Shown: positions 30,350-40,101, counted from the stretch's first letter. The stretch is 43,892 bases of DNA from an uncultured Clostridia bacterium (GCA_934122035.1 CAKOVP010000006.1:1-43892), one strand, 5' to 3'. A program made the numbers and translations. The notes: generated from the sequence alone by a model not told the origin.

Positions 30350-31576
30350 TTAAGAATAGAAAAATTCTTTTATTCTTTCTATTATAGTTGCAAAGAAGTT
30401 TTCGTGTGAGTTTGAATCTATACTACTTGAAACACTTTTTGCAAATGGTCTTGCAGCTATGTATCTAACTAGTGCATAGGCTGTTCTATATTCTGGTCTT
30501 ACCATGCTTATGTATCTGCCTGTTGCAAATTTTACTGGTATATTTAGTATAACTTTTCCTGCAACATCACTCTTACTTATGCTTGTAATTCCTTGACCTG
30601 TTAATATTACATTGTTAATTCTTGGCTTAATTCCTTGGTTTGCTATGTCTTTATTTATTAATGTAAATATTTCTTCGATTCTTGCTTCTATTATTTCTAT
30701 AAGTTCTGAACTTCTTATTACTTTGTTTTTAGAATCTTCTACTGTATTTAGCACAATTTCGTTGTCATTATCTATGTATGATCTCATTGCTAAGCCATAT
30801 TGTCTTTTTAATTTTTCTGCCTCTTCTTCTGAAATACTTAATACCATTTGTATGTCTCTTGTTATGTTGTCTCCTCCAAGAGGTATTGTATTTGTATATT
30901 CAAAAGCTGCTCCTTCAAATATACCTATTTCTGTATTTCCAGCTCCAATGTCTATTATCATTACATTATCGTTTAATTCATTATTGTCTAGTATTAAATT
31001 TCTCTCTGCAAGTGTAATTGGTATAATTCCATCTATATCTAATCCTGCTTTTTTGCAGATATTAGATAATTGTCTGATGTATTCTTTGTCTCCTAATATT
31101 ACTTGTGCATTTAAAGAAAATGTTGATACTAAATTTCCAACTGGATCTTCTACTGCTCGTCCATCTTCTAAAACAAATTTATCTGTAACTATATCTATTA
31201 TGCTTTTTCCGTCTGGAACATCTATATCTTTTACTTGTAAAAGTGCAGATGATACATCTCTTGTAGATATTCCTGCATATTTATCTTTTATTGTTTTTGT
31301 TACACTATTTTGTACTATTGTAACATAGCTTCCTGCAATTGTTAGGTATGCTGAATTTATTTTTATTTCTGCTTCTTTTTCTGCATCTTGTACTGATTTT
31401 ATTATTGCATTTGCTATTTCATCTTCATCTATTATTTTTGTTTTTTTAATTCCTTTGCATTTATGCTCAACTGTATAGACTAATTCTACTTGATTAAAGT
31501 TGTTTACTTCTCCAACTACCAAGCTAACCTTTGAGGAACCTATATCTATACCTACAATTATATCTCCGATTGCCAA
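30350..31576 (-). CDS. ftsA: Cell-division actin homologue FtsA
   Basis: Tethers FtsZ to the membrane. Actin-fold motifs: VGIDIGSSKVSLVVGEV, the FtsA-specific 1C domain (roughly residues 85-165), VMIIDIGAGNTEIGIFEG and NVILTGQGITSI. The C-terminal FFATIIERIKEFFYS is the amphipathic membrane-targeting helix. I choose the TTG at 31574-31576: GGAGGAG is six bases before it and overlaps the upstream ATG of the longer frame. It has its own promoter in the 138-nt gap after sbp. Confidence 0.96.
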   Translation of the reverse strand: MAIGDIIVGIDIGSSKVSLVVGEVNNFNQVELVYTVEHKCKGIKKTKIIDEDEIANAIIKSVQDAEKEAEIKINSAYLTIAGSYVTIVQNSVTKTIKDKYAGISTRDVSSALLQVKDIDVPDGKSIIDIVTDKFVLEDGRAVEDPVGNLVSTFSLNAQVILGDKEYIRQLSNICKKAGLDIDGIIPITLAERNLILDNNELNDNVMIIDIGAGNTEIGIFEGAAFEYTNTIPLGGDNITRDIQMVLSISEEEAEKLKRQYGLAMRSYIDNDNEIVLNTVEDSKNKVIRSSELIEIIEARIEEIFTLINKDIANQGIKPRINNVILTGQGITSISKSDVAGKVILNIPVKFATGRYISMVRPEYRTAYALVRYIAARPFAKSVSSSIDSNSHENFFATIIERIKEFFYS

Positions 31577-31617
31577 GATTAACTCCTCCATTTTTTTCTG
31601 CTTTTAAATTTATGATA

Positions 31618-31646
31618 AGAATATTATATTTCACAAAAAAAGTCAA
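31618..31646 (-). promoter_or_regulatory. Promoter of ftsA-ftsZ
   Basis: Minus-strand -35 TTGACT (31641-31646), 17-nt spacer, -10 TATTCT (31618-31623), about 40 nt before the ftsA start. It would let ftsAZ be expressed apart from the murA operon. Confidence 0.65.
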
Positions 31647-31729
31647 TAGTTTTGTCACATTTTTGTAATAAATTTGTAACAAATTTATTTAAACTATTGT
31701 ACTTTCTATGGAAACAAATTTTAACATAT

Positions 31730-32116
31730 TTATTCTTTAATTTCAACTTTTTTTTCGTTTCTTTTTTCTTCGACTTTTTTCATCATTATATCTACATAAT
31801 ATCTACGAATTATGGCAAGATTTGTAAACATTCTTCCTACAAAAACAACAATTGCAGCTAGGTAAATATCTACATTTAGTTTTTGTCCTAATATTGTTAA
31901 TAATATTGCAAGTATTGCATTTCCAAAAAATCCTGTTACAAATATTGTTAAATTAAAGTTCTTTTTTAATGTTGCTACAATTCCTCCAAATACCGAATCT
32001 AGTGCAGCAATAATTGCTATTGCTAAATATCCAGAGTATGTATAAGAAACCATTGGTGCTAGCATACCTATTAATGCCCCTATTAAACATCCTAAAACAA
32101 TTGCTATTAATATCAT
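31730..32116 (-). CDS. sbp: Small basic membrane protein Sbp (DUF1290)
   Basis: A 128-residue protein with four hydrophobic segments (about 3-22, 30-50, 58-80 and 86-100) and a basic C-terminal tail MMKKVEEKRNEKKVEIKE. Its place between the DUF881 genes and ftsA is the same as sbp in B. subtilis. Its function is not established. Its ATG is within 2 nt of the preceding stop codon, and GAGGTAG serves as ribosome-binding site. Confidence 0.85.
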   Translation of the reverse strand: MILIAIVLGCLIGALIGMLAPMVSYTYSGYLAIAIIAALDSVFGGIVATLKKNFNLTIFVTGFFGNAILAILLTILGQKLNVDIYLAAIVVFVGRMFTNLAIIRRYYVDIMMKKVEEKRNEKKVEIKE

Positions 32117-32117
32117 A

Positions 32118-32840
32118 TTAGTCTTCTACCTCCTTCATATATCTTACTTCTATTTCTCCTGTGTATTTAGGAATTTTTATATTTCTTTGTTTTTCTAGTT
32201 TTACAGTTTTTCCTTGTGATGTTCTATAATCTATAAAGCCTGTTTCTTTTATGCTTAAAGTGTTTATTAATTGTGTTTGACTTCCTATTGCTTTTATTAC
32301 ATATGGTGATGTAATTCTTTGGCTTGGTTTCATTATAATATAACCATATATGTCTGCAAATTCTGTCATATTTACTACTCTTACATCATTTACAGATATT
32401 GCTTCTGCTCCTGCATATCTTAGTTCGTTTACAAGTTCTACAATGTCTGTTGCAGTAATTTTTTCTGAATCGTTATCTGTTAGTGTTATTACTACTCCAT
32501 CTCCTGTAACATCTGTTAGTCCTAGTAGTAATCTAGATTTATTTAGTTCTTCGTCTAATAATTCTGATGCTTCTTCGTTTGACTCTATTTTGCTTGTATA
32601 TTCTTCTATTTTTTGATTTGTATCTGCAAGTTTTTCGTTTATTTCTTCGTATTTGCTCTTCCAAGATGCAAGTTCTTCTCTTAGTTTAGTTTCTTCCATA
32701 TGTTCTATGTCTGATACATTTACTTGTTTTACTGTTTTAAATTGAATAAGTGATACTGCCACAAGTATTATACAAACCATAAAAATGCTAATTGACATTG
32801 TAATGTTTGCTTTTGTCATTTTTATTTTCAAATTTTTCAC
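32118..32840 (-). CDS. DUF881 protein (YlxW/YlxX type), second copy
   Basis: A 240-residue membrane-anchored protein: one N-terminal helix (about 14-33), a coiled coil (about 44-90) and an extracytoplasmic DUF881 domain with LLLGLTDVTGDGVVITLTDND, ELRYAGAEAISVNDVRVVNM and SPYVIKAIGSQTQLINTL. The start is GTG with AAAGGAAA. It is paired with a paralogue just upstream; tandem DUF881 genes beside sbp and divIB are common in Firmicutes. The location suggests a divisome or envelope role; the function is unknown. Confidence 0.88.
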   Translation of the reverse strand: MKNLKIKMTKANITMSISIFMVCIILVAVSLIQFKTVKQVNVSDIEHMEETKLREELASWKSKYEEINEKLADTNQKIEEYTSKIESNEEASELLDEELNKSRLLLGLTDVTGDGVVITLTDNDSEKITATDIVELVNELRYAGAEAISVNDVRVVNMTEFADIYGYIIMKPSQRITSPYVIKAIGSQTQLINTLSIKETGFIDYRTSQGKTVKLEKQRNIKIPKYTGEIEVRYMKEVED

Positions 32841-32891
32841 TTTCCTTTCTTTTATATAATTTGAAAAGCATATTTTGATGTAACTTGTTCT

Positions 32892-33617
32892 TTAATTGTC
32901 ATTTTTTATATATTTTGATCCAATTACACCAGTATATTTTTCTATTGTTATGCTATTTGATTGCTTAATTGTTGCAATTATAAAATCGTTTAAATGTTCT
33001 AATGTTCCACCTGGTCTATTTAAAGCAGAATACATTGTAGACCTTCCTATTGCTTTTATTACAAATGGAGAGCTTACTTTTTCTCCATTTACACTTATTA
33101 TATTTCCTTCGCAGGTAATTGCACTTACACTTGTAATTCTTTGGTCATTTACAGATATTGCTTCTGCTCCTGCATTTTTTAATTCGTTTACTATTCCTAA
33201 TATGTCGCTATAATGAACTATATACTCACTTATATCTCCAAGTGTTGTACTTGCAGTTACTTTATCGTTGTCTTTTAAAGTTACTATTACGCCTTCTCCT
33301 GTAACATCTGTCAATCCAAGTAACATGTTATTTCTTTTTAACTCTTCTTCTTTTTCTGATGAGCCCTCTGTGTTATCACTTGCTTGTTCTCTAACATCTT
33401 CTAGTCGTTTTTCTGACGTTTGAAGACTGCTATATGTTGTATCGTATCTTTCTTTCCATTTTAAAACTTGGTCTCTTAAGTTATTACTTGTAAATGTTGA
33501 AGATGCAACTTGATTTGCTCCATTTATTGTTTTTATTTGGATTACTGTTGCCATTGTAAGTAATAAACACATTATTCCAAGTGTTATTGCTATTTGTTTT
33601 TTATTCAATATGTTCAC
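32892..33617 (-). CDS. DUF881 protein (YlxW/YlxX type), first copy
   Basis: 241 residues with the same layout as its neighbour: an N-terminal membrane helix (about 7-27), a coiled coil (about 45-85) and a DUF881 domain with MLLGLTDVTGEGVIVTLKDND, ELKNAGAEAISVNDQRITSV and SPFVIKAIGRSTMYSALNRPGGTL. It starts 9 nt after divIB, so the two are co-transcribed. The pair probably arose by tandem duplication; the conserved words are alike but the N-termini differ. Confidence 0.88.
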   Translation of the reverse strand: MNILNKKQIAITLGIMCLLLTMATVIQIKTINGANQVASSTFTSNNLRDQVLKWKERYDTTYSSLQTSEKRLEDVREQASDNTEGSSEKEEELKRNNMLLGLTDVTGEGVIVTLKDNDKVTASTTLGDISEYIVHYSDILGIVNELKNAGAEAISVNDQRITSVSAITCEGNIISVNGEKVSSPFVIKAIGRSTMYSALNRPGGTLEHLNDFIIATIKQSNSITIEKYTGVIGSKYIKNDN

Positions 33618-33626
33618 TCTCCTATT

Positions 33627-34760
33627 TTATACACTTTCTCTAAAGAATGCTTTATCTGTATTTAGATTCATATTTAGAAATATCTCTCCTGATATATTCT
33701 TTTCTGAATTTATTATTCCAACTAAGTATAACATTCTTGTTTCTAAATTGCTACAATCTCCTAAATATGCAGTCTTTTTTTCACTTTCCATATAAATTGT
33801 GTAATTTTCTGCATTTGATATATTTATTGTTGTTATTAAATTTGCTATTGAATTATTTGTAGCCGCATTCATTAATTTTATTACTGTTCCTAATTTTATT
33901 AAGTCTTCTTCTTCTAGTCTGTTACCAGCTTCTAATTTTTCTTGACTTGTTGAATATCCTAAAATTATTGGCAAATCTAACTTTTGACTAGATACCTCTA
34001 GCATATATCCTTGTGTATTTATATATACATATGCATTACCATATTCTAACATATAACTTGGTTTTCTTTCTTCTATTGTTATTTCTATTCCATTAGGAAT
34101 TTTTTTACTAATGCTTACTTCGTTTACATATGCATTTTGTTTTATATTTTTTATTGTTTTAGATTTACTTATTCTAAAAATATTTTCATTTTGTTCTATT
34201 CCAGATAAGCTTATTATTTCGCTTTCTGTAAGCTTTGAATTTCCAGATATTTTTATGTTATTAACATTAAATATTGGTGATACCATAGCAAACGATATTG
34301 CTCCTGCAATGACTATAATTATTGAAAATGTTTTTAATATTCTTTTGATTATTTTAGCTCTTCTTGCTCTTTTTTGTTCATCTATTATTTTGTTTGAATC
34401 GTCTAATATGTATTCATTGTCTATTCCTGTAAATTTATAAGAGTATACATCTTCTTTTTGTTTTGTTTTTTTATTTTTTGTAACTTTTTTGTTAATTTTT
34501 TTATTATTTACTTTCTTCTTATAAGATTTTTTATCTTTTTTTACTTGCTCTTTTTCTGGATATCTTGTTACCCCAATTACTATTTCATCATCGTAGTTTA
34601 TTTTCTTCTTCTTTTCGGCTTGTCCTTTTGTTTCAGATGTTTTTTTACGCTTCTTTGAGGCAGATTTTGCATCTGCCTTTTTTTTCTTTTTTAGTTTTTT
34701 CTCTTCTTGCGTCTCATAATCAAAGTCATATAAATTTTTTATTTTTTCTTGTTTTTTCAT
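33627..34760 (-). CDS. divIB: Cell-division protein DivIB/FtsQ
   Basis: 377 residues. The first about 135 are a very Lys-rich cytoplasmic region (KKLKKKKKADAKSASKKRKK and similar). One membrane helix follows (about 143-165, IIVIAGAISFAMVSPIFNV), then a POTRA domain (VNNIKISGNSKLTESEIISLSG) and a beta domain (IEITIEERKPSYMLEYGNAYVYI). DivIB stabilises the FtsL-DivIC septal complex. The Lys-rich tail is long for the family. It follows murA by 6 nt. Confidence 0.9.
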   Translation of the reverse strand: MKKQEKIKNLYDFDYETQEEKKLKKKKKADAKSASKKRKKTSETKGQAEKKKKINYDDEIVIGVTRYPEKEQVKKDKKSYKKKVNNKKINKKVTKNKKTKQKEDVYSYKFTGIDNEYILDDSNKIIDEQKRARRAKIIKRILKTFSIIIVIAGAISFAMVSPIFNVNNIKISGNSKLTESEIISLSGIEQNENIFRISKSKTIKNIKQNAYVNEVSISKKIPNGIEITIEERKPSYMLEYGNAYVYINTQGYMLEVSSQKLDLPIILGYSTSQEKLEAGNRLEEEDLIKLGTVIKLMNAATNNSIANLITTINISNAENYTIYMESEKKTAYLGDCSNLETRMLYLVGIINSEKNISGEIFLNMNLNTDKAFFRESV

Positions 34761-34766
34761 TTAATT

Positions 34767-36023
34767 TTAGTCACCTTCTTCTATATATACATTTGCTCCT
34801 AATTTATTTAATTTTTTGTCTAGATTTTCGTATCCTCTTAGTATATATTCAATATTCGTAATTTTTGTTGTGCCTTTGCAACTTAGTGCTGCAAGTACTA
34901 GTGCTGCTCCACCTCTTAAGTCTGTGCTTTTTACTATTGCCGGGGTTAACTTTTTTACTCCAGTTATTATTGCAACATTTCCTTCTTGCTTATTTTTTGC
35001 CCCCATTTTTTTAAGTTCATATAAATATTTGTATCTATTTTCAAATATATTTTCTGTTATTACAGATGTTCCTTTAGCTTTAGATAATACTGCTCCAAAT
35101 ATAGATTGCATATCTGTTGGAAATCCTGGGTATGGCATTGTTTTTATTTCTACTGCTTTTGTTCTTTTTTTAGCTTCTATTTCTATGGTATTTTTTTCTA
35201 TTTTTATATTACAGCCAGATTCTTCTAATTTAGAAATTATTGGTACTATATGTTCTGGTATTGCGTTTATGAGTTTTATTTTTCCTTCAGTTATTGCAGC
35301 AATGCATAAAAATGTTCCTGCCTCTATTCTATCTGGCATAACTCTGTACTGGACTTCTTTTAAGTTTTTTACTCCTGTAATTTCTATTACATTTGTGCCT
35401 TCACCTGTAATTCGTGCTCCCATTTTGTTTAGCATATGTACCAAATCTACAATTTCTGGCTCTCTTGCTGCATTTGTTATTATTGTTTTTCCTTCTGCGA
35501 GTACTGATGCTAATATAATATTTTCTGTTGCACCTACACTTGGAAAGTCCAAGTCTATATTTGCCCCTATTATTTTATCACATTTACACCTAATAAATCC
35601 ATACTCTTCTACAATATTTATGCCTAATTTTTTAAAAGCTTTTAAATGTAAATCTATTGGTCTTGCTCCTATGTCGCATCCACCAGGATACGAAAAGGTA
35701 ACTTCTTTAAATCTTCCTAAAATAGCACCTGCCAAAATAACAGTGGAACGCATTTGATTCATTAGTTCTTCTGGTATTTCGTTTTTATGTATATACTTAG
35801 AATTTATTTCTATTTTGTCGTTTTTCTTGCTTACTTCGCATCCTAAATATTTTAATATTTTTAAAGTCACCTGTATATCGTGTATGTCTGGTACGTTACT
35901 TATTTTGCTTTTTTTGCCACTTAATATTGTTGCTGCAATTATTGGAAGTGATGCATTTTTTGACCCTGAAATTTTTACTTCTCCTTCTAGTCTTGTTCCT
36001 CCTTTTATTACAAAACTTTTCAT
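34767..36023 (-). CDS. murA: UDP-N-acetylglucosamine 1-carboxyvinyltransferase MurA
   Basis: First committed step of peptidoglycan synthesis: transfers enolpyruvate from PEP to UDP-GlcNAc. 418 residues. GEVKISGSKNASLPIIAATIL near residue 14, catalytic Cys116 in YPGGCDIGARPIDLH (the fosfomycin target), EADRIEAGT-like motif PDRIEAGTFLC, and YPGFPTDMQ. It opens the division operon and is followed by divIB at 6 nt. The start has GGTGA. A strong terminator lies upstream. Confidence 0.97.
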   Translation of the reverse strand: MKSFVIKGGTRLEGEVKISGSKNASLPIIAATILSGKKSKISNVPDIHDIQVTLKILKYLGCEVSKKNDKIEINSKYIHKNEIPEELMNQMRSTVILAGAILGRFKEVTFSYPGGCDIGARPIDLHLKAFKKLGINIVEEYGFIRCKCDKIIGANIDLDFPSVGATENIILASVLAEGKTIITNAAREPEIVDLVHMLNKMGARITGEGTNVIEITGVKNLKEVQYRVMPDRIEAGTFLCIAAITEGKIKLINAIPEHIVPIISKLEESGCNIKIEKNTIEIEAKKRTKAVEIKTMPYPGFPTDMQSIFGAVLSKAKGTSVITENIFENRYKYLYELKKMGAKNKQEGNVAIITGVKKLTPAIVKSTDLRGGAALVLAALSCKGTTKITNIEYILRGYENLDKKLNKLGANVYIEEGD

Positions 36024-36088
36024 TTATTTCACCATTTTGCCCTTTCTAATTTGTATATTAATTATGGTATATAATATGAATTTTAAGG

Positions 36089-36124
36089 CAAAAAAGTGAA
36101 GGCATAAAGTACTTGCCTTCACTT
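36089..36124 (-). terminator. Terminator of the patatin-like gene
   Basis: Perfect 11-bp stem AAGTGAAGGCA/TGCCTTCACTT with a 9-nt loop, then a U-run on the minus strand. It lies about 65 nt past the 36189 stop codon and insulates murA. Confidence 0.92.
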
Positions 36125-36188
36125 ATTGTTATATGTATTTCAAATTTCTTCTTTTTTATCTAGAGTGCTTGAATTTATAAGTCTATTT

Positions 36189-37034
36189 TTATTTAAATAT
36201 TTCTTTTATTTTGCTCATATTTTCTATTGCAGCTATATAGCCTTGATTATAGCAGTAGTCTATTTTCTTTACGCTAAACACACTTGCTTCTGGCATATCT
36301 AATGTTAAAGCAAAGTCACTACTTGCAATTTCTGCTGCAGTTCTTTGGTCGAATAATAAATCTACAGATTTTAATGCGACCTCAAAAACGTTTTTAGGAT
36401 CAGTTTTGTTTGCAGAACTAAAACGTACTGATAGCACTTTTTCTGCTCCTAATTTTCTAACCTCGTGTGCAGGAAGGTTATCTATTATTCCTCCATCAAC
36501 AAATTTATGTTCTTTATATATTGTTGGTGCAAATACTCCTGGATAACTAGCACTCGCTCTTGTTGCTTTTCCTATGCTTATATCTCTTATGTATGTATCT
36601 TCTGGAAAGTTTTCATCAAATGCATGATTTGTAGATACGTATTTTTTACTTTCTTTAATGTCTACTGTTGGCATTACTATTGGCATTTTTAAGTCTTTTA
36701 TGTCTTTGTAACCTTTTAATTTTGCACATTCATCCATAGCATTTTCTATTGCATCACCAGATAAAAGGCCATATCCCATAAAATTTTTTCTAGATTTAAC
36801 ATTTGACCAATAATATTTTGGATCTACTTTCATTACATCTCTTGAAAAGTATTTAAATAGTTTTAGCATCTCTGCTGAGTTATAGCCCATTGCATAAAAT
36901 GCTGCAACTATACTTCCAATACTTGTTCCTCCAATGTATCCAATTTCTATTCCATTTTCTTCTAATGCTTTTATTACACCTAAATGTCCTGCACCTTTTA
37001 CTCCGCCTCCTGCTAATGCTAACCCTATTTTCAT
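36189..37034 (-). CDS. Patatin-like phospholipase (RssA/YlbK-type)
   Basis: A Ser-Asp dyad lipid acyl hydrolase family member. MKIGLALAGGGVKGAGHLG gives the oxyanion glycine loop, GGTSIGS the nucleophile elbow (Ser38), and FVDGGIIDNLPAHEV the catalytic Asp in DGG. 281 residues from the ATG at 37032-37034, chosen because GAGGAA is correctly spaced for it and homology begins there. No signal peptide, so cytoplasmic. The substrate is unknown. It follows topB by about 107 nt and ends at a strong terminator. Confidence 0.88.
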   Translation of the reverse strand: MKIGLALAGGGVKGAGHLGVIKALEENGIEIGYIGGTSIGSIVAAFYAMGYNSAEMLKLFKYFSRDVMKVDPKYYWSNVKSRKNFMGYGLLSGDAIENAMDECAKLKGYKDIKDLKMPIVMPTVDIKESKKYVSTNHAFDENFPEDTYIRDISIGKATRASASYPGVFAPTIYKEHKFVDGGIIDNLPAHEVRKLGAEKVLSVRFSSANKTDPKNVFEVALKSVDLLFDQRTAAEIASSDFALTLDMPEASVFSVKKIDYCYNQGYIAAIENMSKIKEIFK

Positions 37035-37141
37035 ATTTAATATCATTCCTCGCATAATATATTTAAGTTTTTTAGGATTTACTTATAAACCTACTTATTG
37101 CAAACCTATGTATAGTAATATATAAACTTATATCTTTATAA

Positions 37142-39112
37142 TTAATATTTAACTACCAATTTGTTGAATTTAGAATTTATATACTTTTCTAACTTAACCA
37201 TAAATTCTTCTGATTTTATTTCCTTTTTTGCAACCATATCTAAACCTTTTTCCCAGCTAGCTGTAAGTTTTGGGTTTAGCATATCTGGCATTGAATGATT
37301 TACAACATCGTATATTACTTCTCCTTTTTTTGTAGGAGTTACTATTTGTGTTTTCGCATTTATGTCTATATATTTTATTCTCTCTAATTTTTTTATTATT
37401 TCTCCACGTGTTGCACTAGTTCCTATTCCAGCTCCTTTTATTTGTTCTCTTAATTCTTCGTCTTCTATTAATTTGCCTGCATTTTCCATAGCTAAAACCA
37501 TATTCCCAGATGTATATCTTGACGGTGGAGAAGTTTCGGCATCTTTTATTTCGTAATTTTTTACTTCTATTTCTTGTCCTTTTTTTAATTTTTTGAATAC
37601 TTCTAAATTATTGTTTTCTGACGCTTCTTGTTCTTCTTTTACAGAAGAGTTATCCACATTTTGTGCAACATCTGTGACTTTTCTTGCTGTATTTTTTGGT
37701 TTTAGCACTTCTAGATAACCTTGATTTACACATACTTTTCCACTTGCATAAAATGTTTCGTTTTCTACATTTATTGTGACATTTACTTTGTTAAATTCTG
37801 CTGACGGATAAAATACGGCTATAAATCTTTTTACTATTGTGTTATATACCTTTTTTTGCAAGTCTGGCAATCCATCGAAGTTTTCGAATCCTTGCCCTGT
37901 TGGAATAATTGCATAATGGTCTGTTATTTTGCTATCGTTTACATATTTTGTTTTTACTAAGTTTGTAGAGTATTTTTCTGTTACCATTTTATTTAAAAGT
38001 TTTTGAACTTCTGCGTCTTTATAACCTTTTACAAGTCCGTTTAAATTTTTAGAAATTTCCTTTGCAACAGCTGTTGAAAGAACTCTGGCATCTGTTCTAG
38101 GATATGTTACTAATTTTTTTTCGTATAAATTTTGTATTATTTCTAGTGTTTCATCTGGCTTTATTTTAAATTTTTTTGTACATTCATTTTGTATTTCTGC
38201 TAAGTTGAATAATAGTGGTGCATTTTCTTTTTGCTTTGCTTTTTTTAGCTCTGTTACAACTGCTTTTTTTCCTGCAAGTGAAGCAATAAATTCTTTTGCA
38301 TCTTGTTCTTTTTTTAATCCGCTCTCATTGTATAACTTTATACTTTCAAACATTTTAGATTTTTCGTTTACTTTCCACTCTGCATTAAAAGAGCCTTCAT
38401 CGTCTCCAAAGCTTCCTGCTATTTTGTAATATTTTGTTTTTACAAAGTTTCTAATTTCTCTTTCTCTAGAAACTACCATTCCTAAAACACAGGTCATTAC
38501 TCTTCCTATAGAAATGGAAGCTTTTTCTTCGTCTATTTCTTTTGCAACTCTTCTTCCATATATTATAGATAGCAATCTAGAAAAATTTATTCCTATTAAG
38601 TAATCTTCTTTAGCCCTTAAATAGGCAGAATCTGAGAGGCTATCGTATTCACATTCGTCTTTTGCCTCCCTTATTCCTCTTTGTATTTCTTCTTCTGTTT
38701 GCGAATCTATCCAAACTCTTTTTATTTTTGCTTTTGGGTTTGGTTTTGCCATCATAAATACTAGTCTTTGTATATACTCTCCTTCTCGTCCAGAGTCTCC
38801 TGCATTGTATATTTCTTCTACATCTTCTCTTTGTAAAAGGCTTTTTACTATGTTAAATTGATTTTGTACAGCAGGAATTATTTCATATTTCCACTCTGTT
38901 GGTATAAATGGAAGTGTATCTAGCCTCCAATATTTTAGCTTTTCGTCATATACTTCCGGATAGCTCATCGTTACTAAATGGCCAACACACCAAGTTATTA
39001 TCCAGTTGTCTGATTCTATATATCCGTTTTTTCTATTTGCACTTATTTTTAGTACTTTTGCATATTCCATTGCAACCGATGGTTTTTCGGTTATAATTAG
39101 CTTTTTTGGCAT
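37142..39112 (-). CDS. topB: DNA topoisomerase III
   Basis: Type IA topoisomerase that decatenates and relaxes DNA. 656 residues: N-terminal Toprim KLIITEKPSVAMEYAKVL with DSGREGE at 106-112, GRVMTCVLGMVV, and active-site Tyr337 in LVTYPRTDARVL. It lacks C-terminal zinc fingers, as is normal for TopB. The start has AAAGGAAAG. It lies 15 nt after a DUF3298-like gene and is probably co-transcribed with it. Confidence 0.94.
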   Translation of the reverse strand: MPKKLIITEKPSVAMEYAKVLKISANRKNGYIESDNWIITWCVGHLVTMSYPEVYDEKLKYWRLDTLPFIPTEWKYEIIPAVQNQFNIVKSLLQREDVEEIYNAGDSGREGEYIQRLVFMMAKPNPKAKIKRVWIDSQTEEEIQRGIREAKDECEYDSLSDSAYLRAKEDYLIGINFSRLLSIIYGRRVAKEIDEEKASISIGRVMTCVLGMVVSREREIRNFVKTKYYKIAGSFGDDEGSFNAEWKVNEKSKMFESIKLYNESGLKKEQDAKEFIASLAGKKAVVTELKKAKQKENAPLLFNLAEIQNECTKKFKIKPDETLEIIQNLYEKKLVTYPRTDARVLSTAVAKEISKNLNGLVKGYKDAEVQKLLNKMVTEKYSTNLVKTKYVNDSKITDHYAIIPTGQGFENFDGLPDLQKKVYNTIVKRFIAVFYPSAEFNKVNVTINVENETFYASGKVCVNQGYLEVLKPKNTARKVTDVAQNVDNSSVKEEQEASENNNLEVFKKLKKGQEIEVKNYEIKDAETSPPSRYTSGNMVLAMENAGKLIEDEELREQIKGAGIGTSATRGEIIKKLERIKYIDINAKTQIVTPTKKGEVIYDVVNHSMPDMLNPKLTASWEKGLDMVAKKEIKSEEFMVKLEKYINSKFNKLVVKY

Positions 39113-39127
39113 TTTTATCTTTCCTTT

Positions 39128-39958
39128 TTAAATTTCTATAATGTCCATTTCGGATGTAAAATTGTTATTTCCATATGCATATATTATGTATAATTTTCCT
39201 TCTTTTCCTATAAAGAAATTGTCGGTTTTATCTAAATGGTATATGTCGCTATTTATATCTCTTTTATATGTATCAAATCCAGATATTTGTATGCTATTTG
39301 CCTCTTTTATTGCTTGTGTAATTTGGCTCGTTATTTTAGAAGATACACTGCTTTGCGCTACTCCTCTTTGCTCTATTGCGTCATAAATGCTAACTTCTTT
39401 ATCTGTTTGCAAATTATAATTATATGTTTGCACAATTACTCTTTGTGCATTTGTTCCTTCTTTTAGAGTTGATCTTATTATTAGAGAAAGTGTATCTCCA
39501 TTTATATAGCCTGTATAATCTATGCTGTAAATTATTGTAGAGCCATTGTTATTATTTAAAACTTCTGTTGCCTTATCTGCAAAAACTTTTTGAGTTATTG
39601 AGTTAAAGCCTGATGTAACACTACTGTTTATATTAAATACCGGTAAATGTATGTCTACCTCATATTTATTCTCTTCTGCTTTTTCTATGTCGTAGGCAGT
39701 GTAAACAATTTCTTTGTTTTCATCTTGTTTGTTAATAGCACTTGTATTGTAATTGTTTGTATTTATTGTATTATTAAATAAACTATTAAATTCCTTTTTT
39801 AATTCTTCTTGTGTTTTAGTTTCTTCTGTTACGCTATTATTATTGTTGTTATGATTTTTCTTTCCTGAGTTTAGGTCAATTTGAGCAAATATAGCTGCAA
39901 TTATTGCTAAGATACAAACTGCTGAAATTGATACATATATAATTTTATTTTTATCCAT
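39128..39958 (-). CDS. Membrane-anchored DUF3298/DUF4163-like protein
   Basis: 276 residues. Residues about 7-26 are an N-terminal signal anchor, residues 34-75 an Asn/Gln-rich low-complexity linker, and residues about 85-276 a beta-rich extracytoplasmic domain resembling the DUF4163-DUF3298 pair of PdaC and RsiV (YDIEKAEENKYEVDIHLPVF; ISGFDTYKRDINSDIYHLDKTDNFFIGKEGKLYIIYAYG). No deacetylase domain is attached, so it would be a binding or sensing module only. It heads the topB unit under a good promoter. Family assignment is moderately sure. Confidence 0.65.
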   Translation of the reverse strand: MDKNKIIYVSISAVCILAIIAAIFAQIDLNSGKKNHNNNNNSVTEETKTQEELKKEFNSLFNNTINTNNYNTSAINKQDENKEIVYTAYDIEKAEENKYEVDIHLPVFNINSSVTSGFNSITQKVFADKATEVLNNNNGSTIIYSIDYTGYINGDTLSLIIRSTLKEGTNAQRVIVQTYNYNLQTDKEVSIYDAIEQRGVAQSSVSSKITSQITQAIKEANSIQISGFDTYKRDINSDIYHLDKTDNFFIGKEGKLYIIYAYGNNNFTSEMDIIEI

Positions 39959-39994
39959 ATTTAGTTACATTTCTCCTTCTAATTTTTCATTGCT

Positions 39995-40023
39995 ATTATA
40001 ACACGACCAAATTTAAATTTCAA
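39995..40023 (-). promoter_or_regulatory. Promoter of the DUF3298-like/topB unit
   Basis: Minus-strand -35 TTGAAA (40018-40023), 17-nt spacer ending in TGT (extended -10), -10 TATAAT (39995-40000), about 35 nt before the start codon. Confidence 0.72.
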
Positions 40024-40029
40024 TTATTT

Positions 40030-40059
40030 GTATATAAGTAGCAATTTTGGTAAATACTA
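40030..40059 (+). promoter_or_regulatory. Candidate forespore (SigG/SigF-type) promoter of the bofC-like gene
   Basis: GTATA (40030-40034), an 18-nt spacer and AATACTA (40053-40059) resemble the SigG/SigF pattern of a GNATR -35 and a CATNNTA -10. No SigA-type pair was seen in the gap. In B. subtilis bofC is SigG-controlled. The match is loose in AT-rich DNA. Confidence 0.35.
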
Positions 40060-40101
40060 GTTTTAGAAAAAATATCTTACTAAGGAGGAATGAAATTAAT
40101 T

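Noticed and set aside
30612..31328. A 238-codon plus-strand open frame
   Set aside because: Antisense to ftsA with no ribosome-binding site or recognisable domain.
32118..33617. The two adjacent DUF881 genes as one gene broken by a frameshift
   Set aside because: Each has its own start site, ribosome-binding site, membrane helix and complete domain; tandem copies are normal beside divIB.
34816..35757. A 313-codon plus-strand open frame
   Set aside because: It lies wholly antisense to murA, whose motifs are complete, and its translation is a low-complexity Ser/Phe/Ile mix typical of the complement of AT-rich genes.
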